Below are positions 54,116 through 62,884 of a DNA stretch of 64,000 bases, one piece after another (the first letter of the stretch is position 1; the number at the start of each line of letters is the position of its first letter). The notes under the pieces were generated by a model that searched no databases, was not told where the DNA came from, and worked only from the letters and a program-made list of their open reading frames with translations. This stretch comes from Ignavibacteriales bacterium UBA1304 (GTDB lineage: Bacteria; Bacteroidota; Ignavibacteria; Ignavibacteriales; Ignavibacteriaceae), in the NCBI GenBank assembly GCA_002307295.1, contig DBTY01000004.1, positions 62,001-126,000 of the forward strand, written 5' to 3'. The position numbers and the translations under genes were made by a program.

Positions 54116-54805
54116 ATGAACAAAATAAGATTACTACTTATTGAAGAAAACCGCCTTCTTAGAGACGGAATCCTTGCGATTCTTAAGCCTCACAAAGACA
54201 TTAATATAGTAGCAGCTTCAGGAGACGGCAAGAATACATTTCTAAAAATTGAGGCGCTAAAGCCGAATGTTGTCCTTTTGGATTTAGGATTACGAAATCA
54301 GAACAGCTTACATGTTGTAGAGTTAGTAAAAAAAGATTTCCCAAAAGCTAAAATAATAGTAATGGATCTTTCGCCTGTGCAGGCGGACGTTTTTCAATAT
54401 GTAAAAGCGGGGACAAACGGGTTCATACTTAAAGACGCTTCGTTCAACGATTTTCTTGTCACAATACGGTCGGTGGCCGAAGGAGAAAACGTTCTTCCTC
54501 CGCCATTAATCGATTTCCTTTTTTCCCAGATTGTAGATCATGCCGTAAGAGTCGATAAATCGAAATTGAAAGAAACGGTTAAAATGACTACAAGAGAGCG
54601 CGAAGTTATTGATTTGCTTAGCGAAGGAATGAGCAACAAAGAGATTGGTCAAAAAATGCTCGTATCTGCATATACTGTTAAAAGTCATATACATAATATA
54701 ATGGAAAAACTTGCATTACATACGCGTCTTGAAATTGCAAATTATTCCTATACTGACGACTCGCTCAAAAAAATAGCTAATAGTGTTTCTATGGTCGGCA
54801 ATTAA
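54116..54805 (+). CDS. Atypical NarL/LuxR-type response regulator
   Basis: 229 residues. The receiver domain (1-120) keeps the phospho-acceptor Asp56 (VVLLD) and Lys106 (FILKDAS). Its acidic pair is Glu10-Glu11 instead of the usual Asp-Asp, and the switch Thr/Ser position appears to be Asp84 (IVMDLS). The C-terminal LuxR helix-turn-helix (about 152-212) is normal: MTTREREVIDLLSEGMSNKE with VKSHIHNIMEKL. No histidine kinase is adjacent. It starts the stress-like block, and box C precedes it, so it is a candidate autoregulator of the box genes; this is inference. Confidence 0.88.
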   Translation: MNKIRLLLIEENRLLRDGILAILKPHKDINIVAASGDGKNTFLKIEALKPNVVLLDLGLRNQNSLHVVELVKKDFPKAKIIVMDLSPVQADVFQYVKAGTNGFILKDASFNDFLVTIRSVAEGENVLPPPLIDFLFSQIVDHAVRVDKSKLKETVKMTTREREVIDLLSEGMSNKEIGQKMLVSAYTVKSHIHNIMEKLALHTRLEIANYSYTDDSLKKIANSVSMVGN

Positions 54806-54872
54806 ACAGATAATGTCGCCCTTTATTATAAACAGTTAAGAATATCAGAAAATAAATAAAAGGAGAACCCTT

Positions 54873-55571
54873 ATGCGTTACTTTCTTTCATTAATTGCAG
54901 CTTTGTTTATGCTCGTCTCTTTGGAAGCGCAGGTGCATGTTAGCTTCCACGTTAACCTTGGCTCTCAGCCAGTCTGGGGACCTACAGGAAATGACTATGT
55001 GGAATATTACTACCTGCCGGATATTGACGCTTACTACAGCGTGCCCCAGCATCGTTTTTATTATTTTGAGGGCGGACGGTGGATAGGCAGAGCTAACTTG
55101 CCTCCGCGTTATCATGATTATGATTTATATAGCTCTTATAAAGTTGTAGTGAATGAGCAAAGACCCTGGAGACATAACGACAACTACAGAGAAAAATATT
55201 CTTCATATAGAGGGCGTCACGATCAAAAGCCAATCCGCGATAGCCGTGATCCAAAATACTTTGTAAACAAAAACCATCCTGAACATAATAACTGGATGCA
55301 GCAGCAACGACGCGGCAACGGCAATCATGACCTTATTAATCGAGGAAACGCCGGGCCTGGAAACAAAGGAATGAGACCTGACAACAGAGGAGCCAGACCT
55401 GATCGGCCAATGAAACCCGGACAAAAAGCTGGGCCAGCACAAAATGTAAAACCCGGAGCAAGACAAGGACAGGGACAGAACATAGGCCCAAATAAAAACG
55501 CAAAACCAAATAACGATAAAAGATCAGTTATCAATAGAGATAAACAAAATAATGATAAAGACAAAAGATAA
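54873..55571 (+). CDS. Exported basic, Gly/Pro/Asn-rich protein
   Basis: 232 residues. A signal peptide (MRYFLSLIAALFMLVSLEAQ) precedes a folded part (about 22-95) with QPVWGPTGNDYVEYYYLPDI, DAYYSVPQHRFYYFEGGRWI and LPPRYHDYDLYSSYKVVVNE, a pattern of short exported proteins seen in Bacteroidota. Residues 100-232 are low complexity, rich in Arg, Asn, Gly, Pro and Lys, and probably disordered. AGGAG lies 10 nt before the ATG. It is 67 bp after the regulator, so it may share its transcript. Function unknown. Confidence 0.75.
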   Translation: MRYFLSLIAALFMLVSLEAQVHVSFHVNLGSQPVWGPTGNDYVEYYYLPDIDAYYSVPQHRFYYFEGGRWIGRANLPPRYHDYDLYSSYKVVVNEQRPWRHNDNYREKYSSYRGRHDQKPIRDSRDPKYFVNKNHPEHNNWMQQQRRGNGNHDLINRGNAGPGNKGMRPDNRGARPDRPMKPGQKAGPAQNVKPGARQGQGQNIGPNKNAKPNNDKRSVINRDKQNNDKDKR

Positions 55572-55606
55572 CTGAAAAATTCGGATATTTTTAAAAAGGA
55601 ATTTAA

Positions 55607-56362
55607 ATGCTACGTAACGTAAATAATTTATCCGGCTACGCCATTATAGCAAAAGATGGCGAGTTGGGAAAAGTAAGCGAGTTCTTCTTTGATGATTATA
55701 CCTGGTCAATCCGCTACTTAGTAGTGGAAACAGGAAGCTGGTTATCTGAACGGAAAGTTCTTATCCCACATTCGGCTTTGGGCGTAACGAACTGGGATGC
55801 GCGCACATTCAATGTAAACCTCACAATGGAGCAGGTGCGCAATAGCCCTGATATCGAAACACAGAAAACAGTTTCAAGGCAGCATGAAATTGAATTGCTT
55901 AGTTATTATGCGCTGCCAGTTTACTGGGGCGACGCATTATACGCCGGCCCTGCGGGCATGGCGCCGCTTACGCCTATTATTGCCAGTCAGACTATAAGAG
56001 ATAATGCAGCAGCCGCAGAGGGGCATGACGATCCTAATTTGCGCAGCACAAAAAAAGTGACTGGCTATTACATAGAAGCCAATGACGGAGAGATTGGCCA
56101 TGTTGGCGATTTTATTGTCGACGACAATAAATGGAACATCCACTTTCTTGTTGTTGATACGAATAACTGGCTGCCGGGAAGGAAAGTTCTTATAATGCCA
56201 TTCTGGATTGACCGTATTAATTGGGAAGAATCAAAAGTATATATAAATCTCTCAAAGGAATTTATAAAAAATAGTCCCGAGTTCGATCCTTCTAAACCTA
56301 TAGATAAGTATTATGAAAAAGAACTGTTAAATCATTACGGCGAACATAAAAAACAGCATTGA
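55607..56362 (+). CDS. Double PRC-barrel domain protein
   Basis: 251 residues with two PRC-barrel domains, about 5-90 (LSGYAIIAKDGELGKVSEFF, DDYTWSIRYLVVETGSWLSE) and about 150-235 (VTGYYIEANDGEIGHVGDFI, then NKWNIHFLVVDTNNWLPGRK). The middle segment contains YYALPVYWGDALYAGPAG. There is no signal peptide, so it is cytoplasmic. PRC-barrel proteins bind RNA-processing factors or photosystem parts, and free two-domain versions are often found in stress gene clusters. AAGGA precedes the ATG. It is third in the plus-strand series after the regulator. Confidence 0.88.
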   Translation: MLRNVNNLSGYAIIAKDGELGKVSEFFFDDYTWSIRYLVVETGSWLSERKVLIPHSALGVTNWDARTFNVNLTMEQVRNSPDIETQKTVSRQHEIELLSYYALPVYWGDALYAGPAGMAPLTPIIASQTIRDNAAAAEGHDDPNLRSTKKVTGYYIEANDGEIGHVGDFIVDDNKWNIHFLVVDTNNWLPGRKVLIMPFWIDRINWEESKVYINLSKEFIKNSPEFDPSKPIDKYYEKELLNHYGEHKKQH

Positions 56363-56598
56363 CCTATTGCCGTTTTGTGAAACGATGAAACAATTCCAAT
56401 ATGCTGGGCGCTGAACCTAAGTTAATCCGTCCCAAAGGACTCAAAGCATAGTGTTTTAGATAGCGATGAACTTTTGCGATTATCTTCTTTAACTGCTTTC
56501 AGCGCAAAGTATATAATTGGCGGTTAATATAGCTCCGCCAAACAGTTTCCGATATTCAAGACTCAACAAATTTTAAAATAGTTCGCCAGGAAATCATT

Positions 56599-57270
56599 AT
56601 GAAAGAGATAGTTGGTTTTTTCACATGGGTTTTTGTAACCTTTATTACGCTTATTTCAATAGTCAACCCGTTGAGCACCGCTATCCTTTTATTAAGCATT
56701 AGCGCGCAATTAAGCGCAAAGGAGCGTAATCATCAGATTACCTTAGCCTGTATTTACATGACGAGCATATTAGTAATCTTTCTTTTAGCCGGGCACATCA
56801 TAATGGTGGCCTTCGGCATATCCATCCCAGGAATCCGTATTGCGGGAGGCATGGTAATTGGATTTCTGGGATTCCGAATGTTGTTTCCAAGCGAGGGGCA
56901 TATTTCGCAGGAAGGAAAACAAGAGGCTCTTCAAAAGAGCAGCATTTCGTTTACTCCGCTTGCAATGCCAAGCTTAAGCGGACCGGGGGCTATTGCTACT
57001 GTTATTACAATATCTTCATCCATCGACGGCCGGCATGGATATGACAAAGTATTCGCTTTTACCGGAGTCGTTCTTGCAATTGTAATTACTGCTTTTGTAT
57101 CATGGCTAGTTTTACGCAGCGCCGGTTTTATGCGTCGTATACTTGGCGTTAACGGAGTTGATAGCCTTTCGCGAATCATGGGGTTTCTTTTAGTTTGCAT
57201 AGGAATTCAGTTTGCAATCAACGGCGTTAGGGATTTGGCGCTAGATACTGAATTTTGGCAAAGGATATAA
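56599..57270 (+). CDS. MarC-family integral membrane protein
   Basis: 223 residues with six predicted membrane helices. The N-terminal FITLISIVNPLSTAILLLSI, the GIRIAGGMVIGFLGFRML block and FTPLAMPSLSGPGAIATVIT followed by a C-terminal LGVNGVDSLSRIMGFLLVCI fit MarC/NAAT proteins. The family's transport activity is poorly defined, and some members are described as neutral amino-acid transporters. The spacer to the PRC-barrel gene (236 bp) suggests its own promoter. Confidence 0.9.
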   Translation: MKEIVGFFTWVFVTFITLISIVNPLSTAILLLSISAQLSAKERNHQITLACIYMTSILVIFLLAGHIIMVAFGISIPGIRIAGGMVIGFLGFRMLFPSEGHISQEGKQEALQKSSISFTPLAMPSLSGPGAIATVITISSSIDGRHGYDKVFAFTGVVLAIVITAFVSWLVLRSAGFMRRILGVNGVDSLSRIMGFLLVCIGIQFAINGVRDLALDTEFWQRI

Positions 57271-57653
57271 TATTGTCGGCATAGTCTATCTAAGTTTAGA
57301 CAAGCCTTAATTATAAGAACCATCGCAAATAGCCTTTTTTACGCCAATTTATTTACTCCCCCAAAAGATGTAGTTCCTTTTTCATCCCTTTGACCGATTG
57401 AATTCTTCCTCATATCTGTTGATTATGTAACATGATTTAGTCCTAACAATTACCGATATAAATGAAAGCTGTTAGTTTACTATTTAGGGCAAAAAACAAA
57501 TTTGTCATTCGGCTAAATCATAAAGTTGATCGTGTGATTGAAAATAAATTTGGGAGAAAGAAATTTTAAACATAAAAACAACATTTGTCTTTATGCAATT
57601 ATTCCTCTCAATAATAAAACTAATTCACAAAGAATATTCGCGAGGTCAAATAA
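57271..57653. other. Intergenic region holding box D
   Basis: 383 bp between marC-like and radical SAM genes. Apart from box D at 57361-57405 it is AT-rich with no gene. The 261 nt between box D and the next ATG is longer than for the other three copies and could hold a second promoter or a leader. Confidence 0.5.
57361..57405 (+). promoter_or_regulatory. Shared ~40-bp box, copy D (upstream of radical SAM/Dps group)
   Basis: CCAAAAGATGTAGTTCCTTT, TTCATCCCTTTG, then ACCGATTGAATTCTT. It matches copies A-C over the same span. It lies 261 nt before the radical SAM start and 91 nt after the marC-like stop. Confidence 0.7.
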
Positions 57654-59135
57654 ATGAATATACTAATGGTTTATCCAATGTATCCGGATACATTCTGGAG
57701 TTTTAAGCACGCGCTTAAATTCGTATCTAAAACGGCAAGCTTCCCTCCTTTGGGCTTATTAACAGTAGCTTCTATGCTGCCAAAAGACTGGGATATAAAG
57801 CTTATTGATATGAATGTTAACCCATTAAAAGAATATGACGTTCTATGGGCGGATTATGTTTTTATAAGCGCAATGTCAATTCAAAGCGAATCGGTAAATG
57901 ACATAATTCAAATGTGCAGAAAATTTAACGTTAAAACTGTGGCTGGCGGCCCTCTATTTACCAGCTATTTTGAGAACTACCCGACTATAGATTATCTTAT
58001 TCTTAACGAAGCCGAAATCACGCTTCCGCTTTTTTTAAACGACATGAAAAATGGAACGCTAAAAAGGATTTATAGTTCCGAAGACTGGGCTGATATCACT
58101 ACTACTCCGCTGCCTCGCTGGGATCTTGTTGCTATGAATGACTATACTTCTATGAATCTTCAATATTCGCGCGGATGCCCTTTTGATTGTGACTTTTGCG
58201 ATATAACAGTTTTGTACGGAAGAGCGCCAAGGACAAAAACAAAAGAGCAGGTATTGGCGGAATTAAACGCATTATATATTACCGGCTGGCATGGAACCGT
58301 ATTTTTTGTAGACGATAATTTTATTGGGAATAAAATAAAACTAGAAAAAGAAATTTTACCCGCTATAGCCGGATGGGCTGATGAAAATGGGAATCCATTT
58401 TGTTTTAGCACAGAGGCGTCAATAAATCTTGCCGATGATAACGAGTTGATGCAGCTTATGGTCGCTGCCGGTTTTGACGGCGTATTTATCGGCATCGAAT
58501 CGCCTAATAATGAAAGCCTTATTGAATGTAATAAAAATCAAAACCTTAACAGGGATATGATAGCAAGCGTTAAAAAAATCCAGGATGCGGGCATGGAAGT
58601 CCAGGGCGGATTTATAGTCGGTTTTGATAACGATCAGCCAGGGGTGTTTGAAGAGCTTACAAGTTTTATTCAAAAAAGCGGTATTGTAACCGCCATGGTC
58701 GGATTGCTAAACGCGCCAAACGGAACCAAGCTTCAAAAAAGACTACTTGGCGAAGGAAGGATGGTTAATGATTTTGAAGGCGACAATACTAACTTATCAA
58801 TGAATTTTATTCCTGAGATGAATTCTAAAACGCTTATTGACGGCTATAAAAAAATAGTAAACACTATTTATTCGCCTAAATATTATTATGCCCGGGTTAT
58901 GCATTTTATGAAAGATTACACGCCGCAGCAAAAGCATGTTTCGCATTACAACTCAAATTATATAATGGCTCTGTTCAAAACAATTTTCAAATTAGGCATT
59001 ATAGGCGAAGAAAGATTCTATTACTGGAAATTATTTTTATGGGCTTTGTTCCGCAAACCGCAGCTGTTTTCTATGGCGATATTGTTTTCGATTTACGGAT
59101 TTCATTTTAGAAAAATTTCCAATAACTTTTTTTAG
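57654..59135 (+). CDS. B12-binding-type radical SAM protein (DUF4070-like C terminus)
   Basis: 493 residues. Residues about 1-130 form a B12-binding-like Rossmann domain (PPLGLLTVASMLPKDWDIKL, YVFISAMSIQSESVNDII). The radical SAM domain has the [4Fe-4S] cysteines Cys175, Cys179 and Cys182 in SRGCPFDCDFCDIT, then VFFVDDNFIGNK near 223 and FIGIES near 275. The C-terminal 140 residues (YSPKYYYARVMHFMKDYTPQ) match the DUF4070 type. Members modify lipids or cofactors such as hopanoids; the substrate here is unknown. Its iron-sulfur cluster fits with the nearby iron-storing Dps. Confidence 0.9.
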   Translation: MNILMVYPMYPDTFWSFKHALKFVSKTASFPPLGLLTVASMLPKDWDIKLIDMNVNPLKEYDVLWADYVFISAMSIQSESVNDIIQMCRKFNVKTVAGGPLFTSYFENYPTIDYLILNEAEITLPLFLNDMKNGTLKRIYSSEDWADITTTPLPRWDLVAMNDYTSMNLQYSRGCPFDCDFCDITVLYGRAPRTKTKEQVLAELNALYITGWHGTVFFVDDNFIGNKIKLEKEILPAIAGWADENGNPFCFSTEASINLADDNELMQLMVAAGFDGVFIGIESPNNESLIECNKNQNLNRDMIASVKKIQDAGMEVQGGFIVGFDNDQPGVFEELTSFIQKSGIVTAMVGLLNAPNGTKLQKRLLGEGRMVNDFEGDNTNLSMNFIPEMNSKTLIDGYKKIVNTIYSPKYYYARVMHFMKDYTPQQKHVSHYNSNYIMALFKTIFKLGIIGEERFYYWKLFLWALFRKPQLFSMAILFSIYGFHFRKISNNFF

Positions 59136-59260
59136 ATCGGCGACGTTCGCTTAGTAATTATTAAAGCGAACAATGGCTATGCTTTTGGCTCTTTTACAGA
59201 TCACAAAAGGATAGTATAGAATTTTAACAAATACGCTTTAATAATACATAAAGGAATACG

Positions 59261-59752
59261 ATGAAACCCAATATTGAAATATCTGAAACTAATTTGAAAG
59301 AAGTCGCTACGCTTCTTAATTCATTGCTTGCGGACGAATATTTACTCAACACTAAAACACGCAACGCTCATTGGAATATACAAGGAACGCATTTTAACGA
59401 ACTACACAACTTTTTTGAAAGTCAGTATAACCATTTGGATATTGCAATTGACGATATAGCCGAAAGGATCCGGTCTCTTGGGCATTTTGCAATTGGCTCG
59501 TTAAGAGATTTTATTAAAATAGCGAATATTGACGAAGAGAATGATGATTTTATCGATAAGGAGCAAATTATACAAACTCTACTTGAAGATCACGAAGCTA
59601 TTATCCGCTCATTGCGCAATAACATTCCAATTGTTTCTGACGAATTTAAAGACATTGGCACAGCCGATTTTTTGACAGGACTCATGGAACAGCATGAAAA
59701 AATGGCGTGGATGCTAAGAAGTTATTTAGAAAAAAACACTAATCAATCATAA
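59261..59752 (+). CDS. dps: Dps family DNA-protection ferritin
   Basis: 163 residues forming one ferritin-like four-helix bundle. NTKTRNAHWNIQGTHFNELH and FFESQYNHLDIAIDDIAERI contain the His and Asp/Glu ligands of the inter-subunit ferroxidase site, and DHEAIIRSLRNNI and LTGLMEQHEKMAWMLRSYLE form the last helices. Dps dodecamers oxidise and store iron with peroxide and shield DNA in stationary phase. AAGGA lies 8 nt before the ATG. It is 12 bp ahead of the LEA-like gene, so the two are cotranscribed. Confidence 0.95.
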   Translation: MKPNIEISETNLKEVATLLNSLLADEYLLNTKTRNAHWNIQGTHFNELHNFFESQYNHLDIAIDDIAERIRSLGHFAIGSLRDFIKIANIDEENDDFIDKEQIIQTLLEDHEAIIRSLRNNIPIVSDEFKDIGTADFLTGLMEQHEKMAWMLRSYLEKNTNQS

Positions 59753-59763
59753 GGAGTTATCTA

Positions 59764-60516
59764 ATGAAAAATTTAATCATATTATTAATGGCCGGCATTT
59801 TTACAGTAATGTTAGGCGCGCAAACGCTGCCTGAACCAAAAGCTGAAGTTAACCAGCAGGCTGCTGAAACGAAAGTTAAAAAAGCAAAGAAAACAGCTGA
59901 TGAAAAAATTGTCGCAGACAAACAAACCGCCGATCAAAAAGTGGCCGCTGAAAAAAAAGCCGCAACTGCAAGCGTGAAAGCTCATAAGCGTCATGCAAAA
60001 AACAAAGTTGACGCCGATAAATTGAGCGCTGATAAAAAAGTAGACAACGCTCAAATAGTCGCCGGACAAAAAAGCGATGACGAGAAACAAGTTGCTAAAG
60101 GAAAAGTTGAATCTGCAAAACAAACTGCCGACATGAAAACAGATAAGGCTAAAGCAGTTGCAAGCTCCAAAGTAAAAGCGCACAAACGTCATGCAAAGAA
60201 TAAAATAGCGGCAGAAAAAATAGTTGCCGATAAAAAAGTAAACGAAGCCCAGAAAGCCGCAGTAAAACAAAATAGCGCCGAAGAAAAAGTTGCAGCTGAA
60301 AAAGTTACTTCCGATAAGCAAACCGCAGAAGTAAAGAAAGATAAAGCTAAAGTAGTCGCTTCTGCAAAAGTTAAAGCTCATAGACAAAACGCAAAAAATA
60401 AACTAAAAGCAGAAAAAATATCCGCAGACAAAAAAGTAAACGACGCACAGAAAGCGGCTGATGTAAAAGTTAAAAACGCTGAAAAAGACGCGCAGAAATT
60501 AGACGATAAGAAATAA
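59764..60516 (+). CDS. Exported LEA-like protein of 19 consecutive hendecad repeats
   Basis: 250 residues. After a signal peptide (MKNLIILLMAGIFTVMLGAQ), residues 37-245 are 19 unbroken 11-residue repeats, mostly starting K-V, for example KVKAHKRHAKN, KIAAEKIVADK, KVNEAQKAAVK. A higher-order repeat of 66 residues (six hendecads) recurs, marked by VKAHKRHAKN at 71, 137 and a variant at 203. Composition is almost entirely Lys, Ala, Asp, Glu, Val and Gln. Hendecads form right-handed coiled coils and are typical of group-3 LEA desiccation proteins. It is cotranscribed with dps. Periplasmic stress protection is inferred. Confidence 0.85.
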   Translation: MKNLIILLMAGIFTVMLGAQTLPEPKAEVNQQAAETKVKKAKKTADEKIVADKQTADQKVAAEKKAATASVKAHKRHAKNKVDADKLSADKKVDNAQIVAGQKSDDEKQVAKGKVESAKQTADMKTDKAKAVASSKVKAHKRHAKNKIAAEKIVADKKVNEAQKAAVKQNSAEEKVAAEKVTSDKQTAEVKKDKAKVVASAKVKAHRQNAKNKLKAEKISADKKVNDAQKAADVKVKNAEKDAQKLDDKK

Positions 60517-60595
60517 ATATTTTATACGGCTCGCCAGATAAAATAAATATGAGCCTTTAAGCAGCATAAGTAAATAGAAGAAGGAGTTTAAAATT

Positions 60596-62884
60596 TTGGA
60601 ACAACAGTTATCTAATGCGCCTATCAACATCAACAGAGTAGCCTTCATTGGTAATTATTTACCCCGTCAATGCGGTATAGCTACATTTACTACCGATTTG
60701 TGCGAAGCATTCGCAACGCAATATCCTAAAACAACCTGCATTGCGCTGCCTGTTAACGACTTGGAATCCGGTTATGCTTATCCAAGCCGGGTTCGCTTTG
60801 AGCTTATTGAAAAAGATATTAACTCTTACAGACGCGCGGCTGACTTTTTAAATATCAACGGCGTTGATCTTGTTTGCCTTCAGTTTGAGTATGGAATATA
60901 CGGCGGCAAAACCGGCAGCCATATCCTTGCGCTTTTGCAGGGATTGCGTATGCCAATTGTCACTACTATGCATACTATACTAAAAAATCCGGATCATAAT
61001 CAAAAAAGAGTGATGGAAGAAGTCGCGGCATTTTCAGATAGAATTATTGTTATGAGCGAGCGGGGCTCTGATTTTTTACAAAATATATATAACGTAGCTC
61101 CCGAAAAAATTGACGTTATTCCGCATGGCATACCTGACGTGCCATTTGTTGATCCGAGCTTTAACAAAGACATGTTTGGAGTTGAAGGGAAAACAGTATT
61201 GCTCAGCTTTGGCTTGCTTTCTGCAAGCAAAGGATATGAGACTGTTATTTCTGCAATGCCAGAAATTGTATCGAAATATCCGGATAGCGTATACATTATA
61301 GTCGGCGCAACTCATCCGCACGTTATAAAAACTGAGGGAGAAACTTACAGAATATCGCTTCAGTGGTTAGCTCAACAGAAGGGCGTAGAAAGCAACGTTA
61401 TATTTTATAATCGCTTTGTAAGTCTAGAAGAACTGGTAGAATTTATAAGCGCGGCAGATATTTATATAACTCCTTATCTAAACGAAGCGCAGATTACATC
61501 AGGCACGCTGGCTTATGCATTAGGAGCAGGCAAAGCTGTGATCTCTACTCCTTATTGGTATGCGCATGAAATGCTTGCAGATGGACGCGGAGTATTGGTT
61601 CCTTTCAAAGATCCTGAAGAGATGGCTAAGCAGGTAATCAACTTATTAGACAATGAAGCTGAACGGCATGCAATGCGAAAACGCGCTTATCTATTTGGGC
61701 GGGCAATGATTTGGTCGGAAGTTTCGCGTCGCTATATGGAAAGCTTTGAGCGCGCCCGAACAGAACGCAGGCATTATGTTCCGGCAGATTTTATCGCTAA
61801 ATCGCTTGATAAATACCCCGGAGAGCTACCTCCGTTAAAACTTGATCATTTAGACCGTATGACAGATTATACCGGAATGTTTCAGCACGCGCTTTTTACC
61901 GCGCCTAACTACGCTCATGGTTATACCACGGACGATAATGCCCGCGCTCTTTTGGTAAGCGTACTTTTAGACGAGCTTGGCAGCCATGAAGATATGGGAC
62001 TGGCGTTCCGTTATCTTTCTTTTCTGGGATATGCTTTTAACAACAAGACAAAACGGTTTAGAAACTTTATGGACTATCAGCGCAATTGGCTGGAAGAATC
62101 TGGTTCTGACGATAGTCATGGCCGCGCGTTATTGGCCCTTGGAACTGTGCTGAATCATTCAGATAAACCCTCTTTTAACAGCATGGCCGGCTGGCTTTTT
62201 GAGCAAACGTTACCTGCTATTCTTTTAACTACAAGTCCAAGAGCATGGGCTTTTTCTCTTATCGGAATAGACGAATATTCGCAAAAATATGCTGGCGACC
62301 GCCGGGCTAATACTGTCCGTGATGAATTAGCCGGCAGACTAATGGAGCTTTATAAAAACAACCGTTCCGATAAATGGCGCTGGTTTGAAGAAACGCTTAC
62401 ATACTGCAACGCCGCATTGCCGCATGCTTTGCTTACTTGCGGAAAATCAATTGCGGATAAAGCTATGATTGACGCCGGATTAGAATCGCTTAATTGGTTA
62501 GCTAATTTGCAGCGCTCTGATACAGGTCATTTTGTCCCGATTGGTTCAAACGGGTTTTACCCTAAAGACGGCGAGCGCGCCCGTTTCGATCAGCAGCCTG
62601 TTGAGGCTCAATCAATGATTTCGGCATGTCTTGAAGCGTACAGAATTACCGGAGAAAAAATCTGGAATAATGAATCCCACAGAGCGTTTGAGTGGTTTCT
62701 GGGACGTAACGATTTAAATCTTTCGGTTTATGATCCTACGACTGGCGGGTGCCGGGATGGTCTGCATTCCGATCGCCTGAACCAAAATCAGGGAGCTGAA
62801 TCAACTTTAGCATTTTTACAATCATTGTTAGAGCTGCGTTTAGCCGAACAAACACATTTATCTATGGAGGTCTCTTTAAAATGA
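60596..62884 (+). CDS. GT4 glycosyltransferase fused to a C-terminal helical (six-hairpin-like) domain
   Basis: 762 residues. It starts at a TTG with GGAG 9 nt ahead; no suitable ATG exists before the conserved RVAFIGNYLPRQCGIATFTT. The GT4 domain (about 8-400) has VIPHGIPDVPFVDPSFNK near 179, LLSFGLLSASKGYETVISAM near 201, and YLNEAQITSGTLAYALGAGK with AVISTPYWYAHEML near 295-325. Residues about 415-755 are helical with GYTTDDNARALL, YCNAALPHALLTCGKSIADK and FDQQPVEAQSMISACLEAYR, like (alpha/alpha)6 glycosidase folds. Its stop overlaps the GH130 start by 4 bp, indicating translational coupling and a joint role in glycan synthesis or turnover. Confidence 0.88.
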   Translation: MEQQLSNAPININRVAFIGNYLPRQCGIATFTTDLCEAFATQYPKTTCIALPVNDLESGYAYPSRVRFELIEKDINSYRRAADFLNINGVDLVCLQFEYGIYGGKTGSHILALLQGLRMPIVTTMHTILKNPDHNQKRVMEEVAAFSDRIIVMSERGSDFLQNIYNVAPEKIDVIPHGIPDVPFVDPSFNKDMFGVEGKTVLLSFGLLSASKGYETVISAMPEIVSKYPDSVYIIVGATHPHVIKTEGETYRISLQWLAQQKGVESNVIFYNRFVSLEELVEFISAADIYITPYLNEAQITSGTLAYALGAGKAVISTPYWYAHEMLADGRGVLVPFKDPEEMAKQVINLLDNEAERHAMRKRAYLFGRAMIWSEVSRRYMESFERARTERRHYVPADFIAKSLDKYPGELPPLKLDHLDRMTDYTGMFQHALFTAPNYAHGYTTDDNARALLVSVLLDELGSHEDMGLAFRYLSFLGYAFNNKTKRFRNFMDYQRNWLEESGSDDSHGRALLALGTVLNHSDKPSFNSMAGWLFEQTLPAILLTTSPRAWAFSLIGIDEYSQKYAGDRRANTVRDELAGRLMELYKNNRSDKWRWFEETLTYCNAALPHALLTCGKSIADKAMIDAGLESLNWLANLQRSDTGHFVPIGSNGFYPKDGERARFDQQPVEAQSMISACLEAYRITGEKIWNNESHRAFEWFLGRNDLNLSVYDPTTGGCRDGLHSDRLNQNQGAESTLAFLQSLLELRLAEQTHLSMEVSLK

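Noticed and set aside
55325..55564. 79-codon Pro/Cys-rich minus-strand frame
   Set aside because: Shadow of the Gly/Pro/Asn-rich tail of the exported protein at 54873.
59812..60387. Minus-strand 191-codon Cys/Phe-rich frame
   Set aside because: It is the shadow of the Lys/Ala hendecad repeats of the LEA-like gene; AAA and GCA codons read backwards give Phe and Cys.
59764..60516. Direct repeats considered as a CRISPR-like array
   Set aside because: The 33-bp periodicity is coding (hendecads in frame) with no invariant repeat and variable spacer structure.
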